Positions 40,997 through 51,166 of a DNA stretch of 64,000 nucleotides are shown in pieces. The position numbers and the translations under genes were made by a program. The notes under the pieces were generated by a model. The model ran no database searches. It was not told the origin of the DNA and saw nothing but the letters and a program-made list of their open reading frames with translations. How positions within the stretch are numbered: the stretch's first letter is position 1; every line of letters begins with the position of its first letter. Source of the DNA: Pyramidobacter sp. YE332 (GTDB taxonomy: Bacteria > Synergistota > Synergistia > Synergistales > Dethiosulfovibrionaceae); contig NZ_CP133038.1 of NCBI RefSeq assembly GCF_033060595.1, forward strand, positions 930,001 to 994,000, read 5' to 3'.

Positions 40997-42718
40997 ATGA
41001 AGAAGTTGGGCGCAACGTTGGCATTGGCTCTGGTCGCCGCTGCTGCATGCAGGGCCGGCGCCGCGGAGGTTAAGGATGTTTATGCCGAGCATGGCATGGT
41101 GGCTGCGGCGCACGAACTGGCGGCCAAAGCCGGCGTCGAGATCCTGCAGAAGGGCGGCAATGCTATCGACGCGGCGGTCGCCACGGCTCTGGCGCTGAAC
41201 GTCGTGGAATTCAACGCTTCCGGTATCGGCGGCGGCGGATTTATGACCTTCTATTCGGAAAAGACGAAAGACGTGATCTGCCTCGATTACCGCGAGCAGG
41301 CTCCCGCTTCGGCCACCAAGGATATGTTCGCGTCCGAGCAGGCCAAGAAGGAAAAGTGGTCGGCCTACGGCGGCAAGTCCGTCGGCGTGCCCGGCTGGCT
41401 GAAGGGCATGACCTACGCGCTCGAGAACTACGGCACCATGACCTTTGCCCAGGTTGCCGAACCCGCCATCCGTCTGGCCGAGGAAGGTTTCGTCACCGAC
41501 CCGGCCCAGAAGGGATTCATTCAGGACCATTTCGAGACGCTGAACCAGTTCAACGAACCCGGCACGCTGCCTTTCTTCGACGAGGTCGGACTGCCCATCG
41601 AGGGCGGCACGCTTCTGAAACAGCCGGCGCTGGCCAAAACGTTCCGCCTGATCGCCGAGAAGGGGATCGACGTGTTCTACAAGGGCGAGATCGGCGAGGC
41701 CATTTGCAGGGCCGTGGAGCGTAGCGGCGGCAAGATGACCATGGAGGATCTTGCCAGTTATCAGATGTACGTTCGCAAGCCCGTCGTCGGCACCTATCGG
41801 GGCTACCGGATTTATTCCGTGCCTCCCGCGTCGTCCGGCGGCACGCATGTGGTCCAGCTGCTCAACATCATGGAAAACTACGACGTCAAGAACCTGGGAT
41901 TCAAGTCCGCGAAGAAGGTTCATGTCTTCGGCGAGGCGACGAAGATGATGTTCGCCGACCGCAGCAAGTACATGGCCGACACGGCTTACGCCAAAGTCCC
42001 GCTGGCGGGGCTGCAGTCCAAGGAATACGCCAAGGAGGAGGCCGGCAGGATCACCGACGCGATCGTCGACAAGCCGGAAGCGGGCGATCCCTGGAAGTAC
42101 GACACGGCGGAGAAGACTTCTTTCCTCGGCGGCATGGGAGACGAGCGTTTCTCGACTTCCAGCTTCTCCGTGGCCGATCAGTTCGGCAACGTCGTCACTT
42201 CGACCAACACGATCAATTTCTTCATGGGGTCTTCGGTGTTCGTGCCCGAGTACGGTTTCCTGATCAACGACGAGATGGACGACTTCGCTTCCAATCCGGA
42301 AAGCGTCAACGCCCCCGAACCCGGCAAGCGCCCTCTGTCCTGCATGAGCCCCACGATCGTGCTCGATCCCGAAGGGCGTCCTTTCATGAGCATCGGTTCG
42401 CCCGGAGCGACCCGCATCATCACCGCCGTAGCTCAGTGCATCATGAACGCCGTCGATCACGGTATGACGATGGACGAGGCGATCGAGGCGGCGCGCTTCC
42501 ACAATCAGAGCGGCAACGAAATGAGAACCGAAAACGATCGCTACGACAAAGCGCTTCTTGACACGCTCGAACTGATGGGCTACAAGATCTCGCTGCAGGA
42601 ACCGCTGTACACCGGCGGCGCCCAGGGCATCATGTTCAACTGGAACGCCAAGGGCACCGACAAGTTCCTCAACGGCGGCGCCGACAGCCGTCGTTTGGGA
42701 GCGGCCGTCGGCTTCTAG
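40997..42718 (+). CDS. ggt: Gamma-glutamyltransferase, exported
   Basis: 573 residues with a signal peptide (about 1-23). N-terminal nucleophile hydrolase made as a precursor; the self-cleavage and catalytic Thr is T387 (FSTSSFSVADQFGN). GKRPLSCMSPTIV and GSPGATRII form the oxyanion and substrate region; E. coli GGT has Ser-Ser and Gly-Gly where this has Ser-Cys and Gly-Ala. It hydrolyses glutathione and other gamma-glutamyl compounds in the periplasm, releasing glutamate. The ribosome binding site AGGAGGG is half supplied by IS110 copy 2. A TAXI TRAP system downstream could import the product. Confidence 0.92.
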   Translation: MKKLGATLALALVAAAACRAGAAEVKDVYAEHGMVAAAHELAAKAGVEILQKGGNAIDAAVATALALNVVEFNASGIGGGGFMTFYSEKTKDVICLDYREQAPASATKDMFASEQAKKEKWSAYGGKSVGVPGWLKGMTYALENYGTMTFAQVAEPAIRLAEEGFVTDPAQKGFIQDHFETLNQFNEPGTLPFFDEVGLPIEGGTLLKQPALAKTFRLIAEKGIDVFYKGEIGEAICRAVERSGGKMTMEDLASYQMYVRKPVVGTYRGYRIYSVPPASSGGTHVVQLLNIMENYDVKNLGFKSAKKVHVFGEATKMMFADRSKYMADTAYAKVPLAGLQSKEYAKEEAGRITDAIVDKPEAGDPWKYDTAEKTSFLGGMGDERFSTSSFSVADQFGNVVTSTNTINFFMGSSVFVPEYGFLINDEMDDFASNPESVNAPEPGKRPLSCMSPTIVLDPEGRPFMSIGSPGATRIITAVAQCIMNAVDHGMTMDEAIEAARFHNQSGNEMRTENDRYDKALLDTLELMGYKISLQEPLYTGGAQGIMFNWNAKGTDKFLNGGADSRRLGAAVGF

Positions 42719-42750
42719 CGGGGAAAAACGATCCGAATATTGACCGATGG

Positions 42751-42790
42751 CCAAAGCGCGGAGAACCGACGGTTCTCCGCGCTTTGGCGT
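42751..42790 (+). terminator. Terminator after ggt
   Basis: Perfect 17-bp stem (42751-42767 with 42771-42787), loop GAC, weak T-tract. The rest of 42791-43119 holds no gene. Confidence 0.75.
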
Positions 42791-43119
42791 GTGCGGCGGC
42801 GCCGGGGTCTTCCGGGGAGCATGATTTTTTGCTGCCGAAAGGGTTTGCAGCAATGGGGCGAGGCGGTCCGGGCGAGGTCCTTTCATCGTCGCGCCGGGAA
42901 TATTCCGGGCGTCGGTTTCGCGAGTCGTGGCGGAGACGCCGCGACGCATATAATACCGCGTGATTTTATAGAGGCTGACATTCTCGTGGGGAATGTTCTG
43001 TAAAATGTGGAACTCGACGCGCCGTCGGGGAGGAATAACACGACAGGAAATCGCATAACGCCGCTTGAAATGTCTCTCATACAAGGGACGTTTGCTATTG
43101 TATACTTTGGTTCGGGGAC

Positions 43120-43148
43120 TTCTCAAAGCCGGGTTAAAAATGTATAAT
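43120..43148 (+). promoter_or_regulatory. Promoter of TAXI TRAP operon
   Basis: TTCTCA (43120-43125), 17-bp spacer, TATAAT (43143-43148), about 60 bases before ATG 43211. Confidence 0.55.
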
Positions 43149-43210
43149 AATGCCAAGGGGAAGATTCATTTCTCTGAAGATTCATATCTTATTCTGTGGA
43201 GGGGATACGG

Positions 43211-44170
43211 ATGAAGAAATCAAGAGTTTTGGCAGTTGCGCTCGCGGGGCTTTTTGCCGCTTCGACGGCTTTTGCGGCCAGCCAGTTCATCATGGGCACG
43301 GGCGGCACGTCGGGGACCTATTATCCTCTGGGCGGCGCCATCTCCCAGATCATCACCGACCATTCCGGCGGCAAGGTTGCCTGCGTAGCCCAGGCGACGG
43401 GGGCTTCCGTCGAGAATCTGAATCTGCTCAACGCCGGCGACATCGACCTGGCTCTGGTGCAGAACGATACTGCCGATTACGCCAAGCGCGGCGTGATGTT
43501 CTTCAAGGCGCCGCTGGCGAACGTGACCGGCATCTGCCGCATTTATCCCGAGCACATTCAGGTTGCCGTCAACGCCGACAGCGCCATCAAGTCGCTGGAG
43601 GACTTCAAGGGCAAGAATATTTCCGTCGGCGCGCCCGGCTCCGGCAACGAAGCGAACGCCCGCCAGATTTTCGGCGAGATCGGCCTGTTTGACGGCGCCA
43701 ATTACGTAGGGTTTACGCCTCACTTCCTGTCCTACGCCGAGGCCACGTCGCACTTCAAGGATCGCCTGATCGACGGTTTCACCTTCACGACCGGCGCTCC
43801 CAACTCGGGCATTCAGGAGATCGTCACGACGCAGCCTCTGCGTTTCCTCGAGATCAAGGACAAGCTTCGCGACGACATCATTGCCAAATATCCGTTCTTC
43901 GCCCCCGCGCTGATCGAGAAGGGGACGTACAGCGGGCTTGATCACGATGTCGAGACTATCGCCGTGCAGGCGTGCCTTGTGGCCCGCCGCGACATGTCGG
44001 AAGACGAAGCCTACGCCGTCACCAAGGCGATCTTCGAGAATCTCGAGGCGCTTGGCAACGCGCACGCCAAGGGCAAGAATCTGACGCTTGAGCACGCTCT
44101 TGACGGCATGACGCTTGACATTCACCCCGGCGCTCTGAAGTACTACAAGGAAGTCGGCCTGGTCAAGTAA
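43211..44170 (+). CDS. TAXI-family TRAP transporter solute-binding protein
   Basis: 319 residues with a signal peptide (about 1-22). The TAXI signature FIMGTGGTSGTYYPLGGAI follows directly, then QATGASVENLNLLNAGDIDLALVQND and the second-lobe GAPGSGNEANARQIF. TAXI proteins bind solutes in the periplasm; a characterised one binds glutamate/glutamine. ATG 43211 follows GGAGGGG. Followed by a terminator, then DUF1850 and the fused permease, so read-through would set the ratio of binding protein to permease. Confidence 0.92.
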   Translation: MKKSRVLAVALAGLFAASTAFAASQFIMGTGGTSGTYYPLGGAISQIITDHSGGKVACVAQATGASVENLNLLNAGDIDLALVQNDTADYAKRGVMFFKAPLANVTGICRIYPEHIQVAVNADSAIKSLEDFKGKNISVGAPGSGNEANARQIFGEIGLFDGANYVGFTPHFLSYAEATSHFKDRLIDGFTFTTGAPNSGIQEIVTTQPLRFLEIKDKLRDDIIAKYPFFAPALIEKGTYSGLDHDVETIAVQACLVARRDMSEDEAYAVTKAIFENLEALGNAHAKGKNLTLEHALDGMTLDIHPGALKYYKEVGLVK

Positions 44171-44198
44171 GCGGGGCTCGGAAGTTTGGAGCTTTCTC

Positions 44199-44234
44199 AA
44201 ACGGAAGGAGTCGCGAGGCTCCTTCCGTTTTTTC
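44199..44234 (+). terminator. Terminator after TAXI binding protein
   Basis: ACGGAAGGAG (44201-44210) pairs with CTCCTTCCGT (44219-44228), followed by a T-run. Probably partial, since the permease genes follow. Confidence 0.85.
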
Positions 44235-44290
44235 AGGAAAAAGCGTGACTTTTCATTCTGCCGGCGATGTGCGGCGGAGAGGACGTGAAC

Positions 44291-44808
44291 ATGAAAAAAT
44301 CCCGGGGGCGTGCGTCTCTTTTCGTCTTTCTGCTTATGGCTGCCGCGGGATCCTGTATGGTGTGCGGCAGCAGTATCTGACCGTGACGGATGAACGGGGG
44401 ACGGTGGTCTATCTGCGTCCGGTAAAACTGGGAGAGCGCTACACGGTGCGTTTTATCCATTCGGTGGCACGGCGCCCGGTGGACGAGATCTACGAGATCG
44501 CCCCGGGCTGTTCCATCCTGCGCGAAACGGTTTATGACATGATGGGCGCGGGGCTGCCGACGGAGCCTCTGGACGGCCAGACGTTCACGGTGGAGGACGG
44601 CGCATACCACATCAGGGGTTTTCATCTGAGGCTCCCCGCGGTGACCTACCGCATCAGCAAGGTCGTGGCGGATCACACGCTGTGTGTCGGGAAGGATGAA
44701 TTCAGGCTGAAGCAGTGGGTGTTCGCCCCGGGGAAGCCGCTGACGTTCACGGTCCACGAAGGGAATCTGTGCGAACTGCTGAAGTTTAAATGTCGGAGCA
44801 TGTTGTAG
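44291..44808 (+). pseudogene. DUF1850 protein, TRAP-TAXI accessory, with a one-base frameshift
   Basis: ATG 44291 with GGAGAGG upstream begins a clear hydrophobic leader (MKKSRGRASLFVFLLMAAAG), but this frame stops at 44380. The DUF1850 domain (YLTVTDERGTVVYLRPV, YTVRFIHSVARRPVDEIYEI) continues in another frame to 44808. One extra G in the run 44347-44349 would join them as MAAAGILYGVRQQYLTV. DUF1850 proteins sit between TAXI binding protein and fused permease, exactly as here. Either a real inactivating change, a translated frameshift, or a sequence error; an internal start without a leader is the alternative. Confidence 0.7.
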
Positions 44809-44829
44809 AGTATAAGGGGGTATGGGAAT

Positions 44830-46818
44830 ATGGATGAAATGAAGAAAGAGTCAGGCGCGACAGAGCTGCCGCAAGAGAAAAAGCAGCTGAATGCCGACAC
44901 GGTGGCCGGCGACCAGAGCGCAGTCCAGGAGAATCTCGAAAAGTACGATACGGAATCGCGGTACCGTCGCCCGGATGGTTTCTGGGGCAAGGCGATCAAG
45001 CTCATCTGCATCGTTTTTTCTCTGTTCCAGTTCTATACGGCCGGTTTCGGCGTGCTGCCGGCGCAGATTCAGCGTCCTCTGCACGTGTTCTTCACGTTCG
45101 TGCTGATTTTCCTGCTGTATCCTTCGTTCGCGTCGTTCTCCAGAAAGACGATGCATTGGCTCGACGTGGTGCTGGCCGTTCTTGCCGGTTCGACGATGAT
45201 CTACCTTGTCGTCAATTACGAGGCGATCCTGTACCGCGGCGGGCTGCCCACGACGTTCGACCTGATCTTCGGCGCTCTGGCGATCCTGTTCACGTTCGAA
45301 GCGGCGCGCCGCATCGTCGGGCTGCCGATCGTGCTTGTCGCCCTGGTCTTCGTGCTCTACGCCCATTTCGGCAAGATCATGCCCGGCTTCCTCGCTCACC
45401 GCGGTTTCAGCTGGACGCGCATCGTCAACCACATGTACCTGACCACTGAAGGGATTCTTGGCTCGCCCGTCGGCGTTTCTTCGACCTTCGTCTTCATGTT
45501 CATCCTGTTTGGCGCTTTCCTGAACAAGACCGGGCTGGGCAAGTTCTTCATCGATCTGGCCCTTGCCGCGGCCGGGCATCAGGCCGGCGGCCCGGCCAAA
45601 GTGGCCGTCATCTCGTCGGCGTTCTTCGGCACCATTTCCGGCAGTTCCGTGGCCAACACGGTGACGACGGGAACGTTCACGATCCCGCTGATGAAGAGCA
45701 TCGGTTACCTGCCGCACTTTGCCGGCGCCGTCGAAGCGGCGTCGTCCACGGGCGGCCAGCTGATGCCCCCGATCATGGGGGCGGCGGCTTTTATCATGTC
45801 CGACTTCATCGGCGTGCCCTACATCACGATCGCCATTGCCGCCGTGCTTCCCGCCCTGCTCTATTACATGGCCGTGTTCATCATGATCCACATGGAAGCC
45901 AAGCGCCTCGGCCTGCGGGGGCTGCCCAAAGAGCAGCTGCCCAACACGAAGAAGATCTTCCTGGCCGGCGGGCACCTGCTCATCCCGCTGTTCGTCATCG
46001 TTTACATGCTGATCAAAGGCTATACGCCGCTGAAGGCCGCGTTCTACAGCATCCTCTGGACGGTGGCCGTGGCCATGTGCCGCAAGAACACGCGCATGAA
46101 GCTGAGCGACATCATCGCCGCTTTCGACGAAGGCGCCCGCAGCGCTCTCGGCGTCGCCGCGGCCTGCGCCTGCGCCGGCCTCGTGATCGGCTCCGTGACG
46201 CTGACCGGCATCGGCCTGAAGCTTGCCAACGGCATTGTTTCGCTGGCGGGCGGGCATTTGTTCTTCACGCTGGTGCTGACCATGATCACGTCGATCTTGC
46301 TCGGCATGGGGCTGCCCACGACCGCCAAGTACATCGTGCTGGCTTCGATGGCCGCGCCCGCCATTCAGAAGTTCGGCGTGCCCGTGCTGGCGGCGCATAT
46401 GTTCATCTTCTACTACGGCATCATCGCCGACCTGACGCCGCCGGTCGCGCTGGCGGCCTACGCCGGCGCCGGCATCGCCGGAGCCAACCCGATGCGCACC
46501 GGTTTTACCGCCCTGCGTCTGGCCGTGGCCGGATTTTTGATTCCCTATTTCTTCGTTTACAGCCCCGAACTGCTGATGATCAACGCCTCCGTCGCCAACA
46601 CGACCGTGCCGGTCGTGACGGCGATCCTCGGCACCGTGCTGCTGTCCTTCGCGGCGGCGGGCTACTGGCTGCGCAATCTGAACCTGTTCGAGCGCGCCGT
46701 GATCTTCGCCGCTTCGCTGCTGCTGATCCAGCCTGGCTGGATGACCGACGTGATCGGCGCCGGCGTCGGCGTGGCGATGTATCTGCTTCAAAAGATGACG
46801 CTGAAAAACAGGGCGTGA
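44830..46818 (+). CDS. TRAP transporter fused permease (4TM/12TM, TAXI type)
   Basis: 662 residues combining the small (DctQ-like, about 55-190) and large (DctM-like, about 195-640) TRAP subunits in one chain, as usual for TAXI systems. Conserved large-subunit segments include GTISGSSVANTVTTGTFTIPLMKS, STGGQLMPPIMGAAAFIMSDF and MGLPTTAKYIVLASMAAPAI. It is a Na+-dependent importer working with the protein at 43211. SD AAGGGGG precedes ATG 44830. Confidence 0.93.
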   Translation: MDEMKKESGATELPQEKKQLNADTVAGDQSAVQENLEKYDTESRYRRPDGFWGKAIKLICIVFSLFQFYTAGFGVLPAQIQRPLHVFFTFVLIFLLYPSFASFSRKTMHWLDVVLAVLAGSTMIYLVVNYEAILYRGGLPTTFDLIFGALAILFTFEAARRIVGLPIVLVALVFVLYAHFGKIMPGFLAHRGFSWTRIVNHMYLTTEGILGSPVGVSSTFVFMFILFGAFLNKTGLGKFFIDLALAAAGHQAGGPAKVAVISSAFFGTISGSSVANTVTTGTFTIPLMKSIGYLPHFAGAVEAASSTGGQLMPPIMGAAAFIMSDFIGVPYITIAIAAVLPALLYYMAVFIMIHMEAKRLGLRGLPKEQLPNTKKIFLAGGHLLIPLFVIVYMLIKGYTPLKAAFYSILWTVAVAMCRKNTRMKLSDIIAAFDEGARSALGVAAACACAGLVIGSVTLTGIGLKLANGIVSLAGGHLFFTLVLTMITSILLGMGLPTTAKYIVLASMAAPAIQKFGVPVLAAHMFIFYYGIIADLTPPVALAAYAGAGIAGANPMRTGFTALRLAVAGFLIPYFFVYSPELLMINASVANTTVPVVTAILGTVLLSFAAAGYWLRNLNLFERAVIFAASLLLIQPGWMTDVIGAGVGVAMYLLQKMTLKNRA

Positions 46819-46830
46819 CGCTTGCGCCCA

Positions 46831-46867
46831 ATCCGGACCGGCTGCTGGGCAGCCGGTCCGGATTTTC
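46831..46867 (+). terminator. Terminator after TRAP permease
   Basis: ATCCGGACCGGCT (46831-46843) pairs with AGCCGGTCCGGAT (46851-46863), then TTTCTG. Confidence 0.85.
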
Positions 46868-47178
46868 TGTCGGGGGCGACGCAGAAATTTCATCCTATCG
46901 GGTGATGCGAGCGTCTCGTTCCATGGTAGGATACGGATGGATGCGGCGTTCCGTGAAGGCCGCCGGCCGATGAGCGGCGCGCGGATGGCACGCCGGGGGC
47001 CGTGCGAAGGGAAAGGCACGAAGAATATCCCGCTTTAGATAGTATTTTATTTAATATTATGCATTGAGGAAAGAGTTTCGGAATGATAAGATTCAAACCG
47101 GTAGTACGCCTTTCGTAAGAGGGGCTGATGTGGTTCTTGCCGCAGGGCAAGACGAATATTTGAAAGGTGGAATGTCTT
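46868..47178. other. Intergenic region without recognised gene
   Basis: About 310 bp. The second half is AT-rich (47034-47060, TAGTATTTTATTTAATATTAT) and likely holds the promoter of the next gene, but no clean -35/-10 pair was found. No RNA gene recognised. Confidence 0.4.
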
Positions 47179-48714
47179 ATGAAGAAATTCCGTTCCGTTC
47201 TGGCCGCTTCGGCGGCGTTGGCGCTCCTGGTGTCTTCCGCGTTCGCTGCTCCCCGACCGGGCGATCTGACGACCGGTCTGGTTGGCGGCGGCGACTGGGC
47301 CGCGTTCGGACTGCGCGACGCGCAGGCGCTGCTGAACAAACCGGCGGATTCTCTGCTGATGCGCGCCATGAAAATGCTGCCCGCCGAGCAGGTGAAGAAC
47401 TACGCCGACAAGGCCGGCAGCTTCGACGTGCGCATCGCTCTGAAGTCGAGCCTCGACGAGGTCGACAAGCTGGCTCTGGCGATGGAGATGAAAGCGCCCC
47501 TGACCGCCGAGGATTTTGCGGCCGCCGGCAATTTCAAGGCCCCCGAGTTCACGGTGACCGCTCCCGAAGGCACGACCGTCACGCCGCTGGGCACGGTTGA
47601 CTCCGAGGACGGCTCCATCGGCCTGATTTATTTGGCGACGCTGGAGCGCGACGGCGCCAAGTACCTGATCGGCGCGAGCGGCGATCCCGCCAACCTGGCC
47701 GTGATGGCCGGCGCTCCCGAGAACAGCGCCGTGGTGACGGCCCGCACGCCCGCCAACGTTTGGGCGCAGATGCAGATCTCGGCGGAGACGCTGGCCAAGA
47801 TGGACGCGCCGCTGCCGCAGCCGCTCAGCCTCGAACTGGGGCTTGACGACACGGCGACGTCCGTGAAGGCGATGCTGTGGAGCAACCTTGTGGACGAGAT
47901 CGGCGCCCTGATCGGCAAAGATCTGCGCGCCGTGCTCAACGGCGGCGCCGCGGCCAAGGCCCCGTTCGTCTACGGCTCTTCGCCGCTGGCCGCTCTCGTG
48001 AACCTGTCCGCTTCCTTCCTGCCGGAGAACTTCAAGCTCGCCGACCTGATCGCCGACGCGGACATGCTCAAGGAAGCCGAGTCAGAAATCAATGGAGCCA
48101 TTGGCGCCGTTGGCCTTGAGTGGGCGGACGTCGTCAAGATCCTGCGCGGCAACGTCACGCTCGGCGTGGCCGGCAAGCTGGCCGCTCCCATGGTGGGCGA
48201 AATCCCCGGCCTGTACCTGCACGTTTCCGACATCGACGCCGCCAAGGCGGCCGCGCTTGCCAACATGCTCGCCGAGCAGGGCAAGATGGTGGCCGGCGAA
48301 CCGGCCGCCTACGACGCGGACGGCTGGAAGGGCTTCGCGTTCGCCGCGCCCGTCTCGGTCCTCGTCGCCGGCGGCGAGAAGGGCCTGCTGATCGCCGGCA
48401 TGAACGCCGATCAATTCGGTCAGGCCGCCGAAGCGGCTTCCGGCCTTGCGGCGGCGCTCGAACCCCGCAACGTGGCGCTCGGCTTTGACGTCAAAGTCCT
48501 GCAGCCCGTGCTGAAGAAGCTGTTCGCCGACTTCGGCGACAGCGTCATGCCGGCGCTGGGCGGCGACGACGCGAAGGGCATCGTCTCCATGGTACTGGAC
48601 AACATGGGCATGATCGACGCGGTCAACCTGGTCAACGCCGACGCCGACACGCTCGTGCTCGAAGTGACGCCCAACGCCGAAATGGTGGGCGCGATCCTGC
48701 CCGCGGCGCAGTAA
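47179..48714 (+). CDS. Large exported protein of unknown function
   Basis: 511 residues. Signal peptide about 1-22 (MKKFRSVLAASAALALLVSSAFA), then an Ala/Gly/Leu-rich chain with alternating strand and helix patterns and no Cys, suggesting a periplasmic or surface protein. Segments such as AALVNLSASFLPENFKLADLI and ALEPRNVALGFDVKVLQPVLKKLF recur in style but no family was recognised. AAAGGTGG lies eight bases before ATG 47179. It is monocistronic, with its own terminator. Confidence 0.65.
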   Translation: MKKFRSVLAASAALALLVSSAFAAPRPGDLTTGLVGGGDWAAFGLRDAQALLNKPADSLLMRAMKMLPAEQVKNYADKAGSFDVRIALKSSLDEVDKLALAMEMKAPLTAEDFAAAGNFKAPEFTVTAPEGTTVTPLGTVDSEDGSIGLIYLATLERDGAKYLIGASGDPANLAVMAGAPENSAVVTARTPANVWAQMQISAETLAKMDAPLPQPLSLELGLDDTATSVKAMLWSNLVDEIGALIGKDLRAVLNGGAAAKAPFVYGSSPLAALVNLSASFLPENFKLADLIADADMLKEAESEINGAIGAVGLEWADVVKILRGNVTLGVAGKLAAPMVGEIPGLYLHVSDIDAAKAAALANMLAEQGKMVAGEPAAYDADGWKGFAFAAPVSVLVAGGEKGLLIAGMNADQFGQAAEAASGLAAALEPRNVALGFDVKVLQPVLKKLFADFGDSVMPALGGDDAKGIVSMVLDNMGMIDAVNLVNADADTLVLEVTPNAEMVGAILPAAQ

Positions 48715-48748
48715 AAACGTTCTTTCCGCACGTTTCAAGAAACGAAAA

Positions 48749-48794
48749 ACAAACGAACCGCCCCGCTGAAATTTCAGCGGGGCGGTTCGTTTGT
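48749..48794. terminator. Bidirectional terminator
   Basis: Perfect 22-bp stem (48750-48771 with 48772-48793, loop formed by the central bases) between convergent genes ending at 48714 and 48807. Confidence 0.85.
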
Positions 48795-48806
48795 TGGGCG
48801 CGCCGT

Positions 48807-50042
<1,236 letters not shown>

Positions 50043-50124
50043 GAAAGATCCTCCTTCGAAAAAGCAATGGGAAATTGTTGGCGCGAAACTATTCTACCGC
50101 AAAAAAATAAAAACGGCGTCATCA

Positions 50125-50157
50125 AAAAAGGGCCTGTGGCGCACACAGACCCTTTGG
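50125..50157 (-). terminator. Terminator of the dpp operon
   Basis: On the minus strand CAAAGGGTCTGTG pairs with CACAGGCCCTTT (one mismatch), followed by a T-run (A-run at 50124-50129 on plus). It ends the transcript running from dppB to oppF. Confidence 0.75.
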
Positions 50158-50167
50158 GGGAGCGATA

Positions 50168-51157
50168 TTAACGGGCGTACTGGAGCTTGCCGGTGAAATG
50201 GCAGGCCACGAAATGGTTCGGCTCGTACTCGTTCAGCTCGGGTGACTGCTGGCGGCAGACGTCCTGGGCGAAACGGCAGCGGCCGGCGAAGCGGCAGCCC
50301 TGGGGCGGGTTGACGGGGCTGGGCACGTCGCCTTCGAGGATGATGCGGTTGCGTTTCTGTCCCACCTTGGGGATGGGAATGGCCGACAGCAGCGCCTGCG
50401 TGTAGGGATGCAGGGGATTCTTGAAGGTGGTCTTGTAGTCCGTCAGCTCCACGATCTTGCCCAGATACATGACGGCGATGCGGTCGGAGAGGTGCTTGAC
50501 GACGCTGAGATTGTGGGAGATGAACACGTAGGTGTAGTTGTTCTCCTTCTGCAGCTGGTTGAGAAGATTGAGCACCTGAGCCTGGATGCACACGTCGAGG
50601 GCGGAAACGGGTTCGTCGAGGACGATGAACTCGGGATCGAGCGCCAGCGAGCGGGCGATGCCGATGCGCTGGCGGCGGCCGCCGTCCAGTTCGTGAGGGT
50701 AGGCGCCGATCAGGCGGCGGGCCAGGCCGACCGTGTCCATCAGCTTGGTGATGCGGTCGTTCATTTCTTTGCGGCTGGAGCAGATCTTGTTGACGATCAG
50801 CGGTTCGGCGATCAGTTCGGAAACGGAAAGGCGGGGGTTCAGGCAGGAGTAGGGATCCTGGAAAACGATCTGGACCTTTTTGCGCATTTCTTTCATTTCG
50901 CCCTTGCTCAGGCCGACGATGTCGCGTCCCCAGAACTTCACTTCGCCGGAAGTCGGTTCCAGCAGGCGGATCATGGCGCGGCCGAGCGTGGACTTGCCGC
51001 AGCCGGATTCGCCGACCAATCCCAGCGTCTCGCCGCGGTTGACGAAGAAAGAAACGTCGTCGACCGCATGGAGCAGACCGCGCGGCGTGTTGAAGTACTT
51101 CTTCAGGTGGTTGACAACTACCATGGGCTGGTTGTTCAGCTGTTCAGTCATAGTCAT
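50168..51157 (-). CDS. dppF: Oligopeptide/dipeptide ABC transporter ATPase (DppF/OppF)
   Basis: 329 residues. Walker A GESGCGKST, Walker B FIVLDEPVSALD and the C-terminal oligopeptide extension with a Cys pattern (GCRFAGRCRFAQDVC) are present. The ABC signature reads LDGGRRQR instead of LSGGQRQR; this Ser-to-Asp form is known in some peptide transporters. It pairs with the preceding ATPase to drive peptide uptake. Gene spacing is nine bases. Confidence 0.92.
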   Translation of the reverse strand: MTMTEQLNNQPMVVVNHLKKYFNTPRGLLHAVDDVSFFVNRGETLGLVGESGCGKSTLGRAMIRLLEPTSGEVKFWGRDIVGLSKGEMKEMRKKVQIVFQDPYSCLNPRLSVSELIAEPLIVNKICSSRKEMNDRITKLMDTVGLARRLIGAYPHELDGGRRQRIGIARSLALDPEFIVLDEPVSALDVCIQAQVLNLLNQLQKENNYTYVFISHNLSVVKHLSDRIAVMYLGKIVELTDYKTTFKNPLHPYTQALLSAIPIPKVGQKRNRIILEGDVPSPVNPPQGCRFAGRCRFAQDVCRQQSPELNEYEPNHFVACHFTGKLQYAR

Positions 51158-51166
51158 CGGCCTCCT

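Noticed and set aside
50168-51157. Inactive ATPase because of the LDGG signature
   Set aside because: The Asp-for-Ser signature recurs in working peptide-transporter ATPases and all other motifs are intact, so loss of function is not supported.
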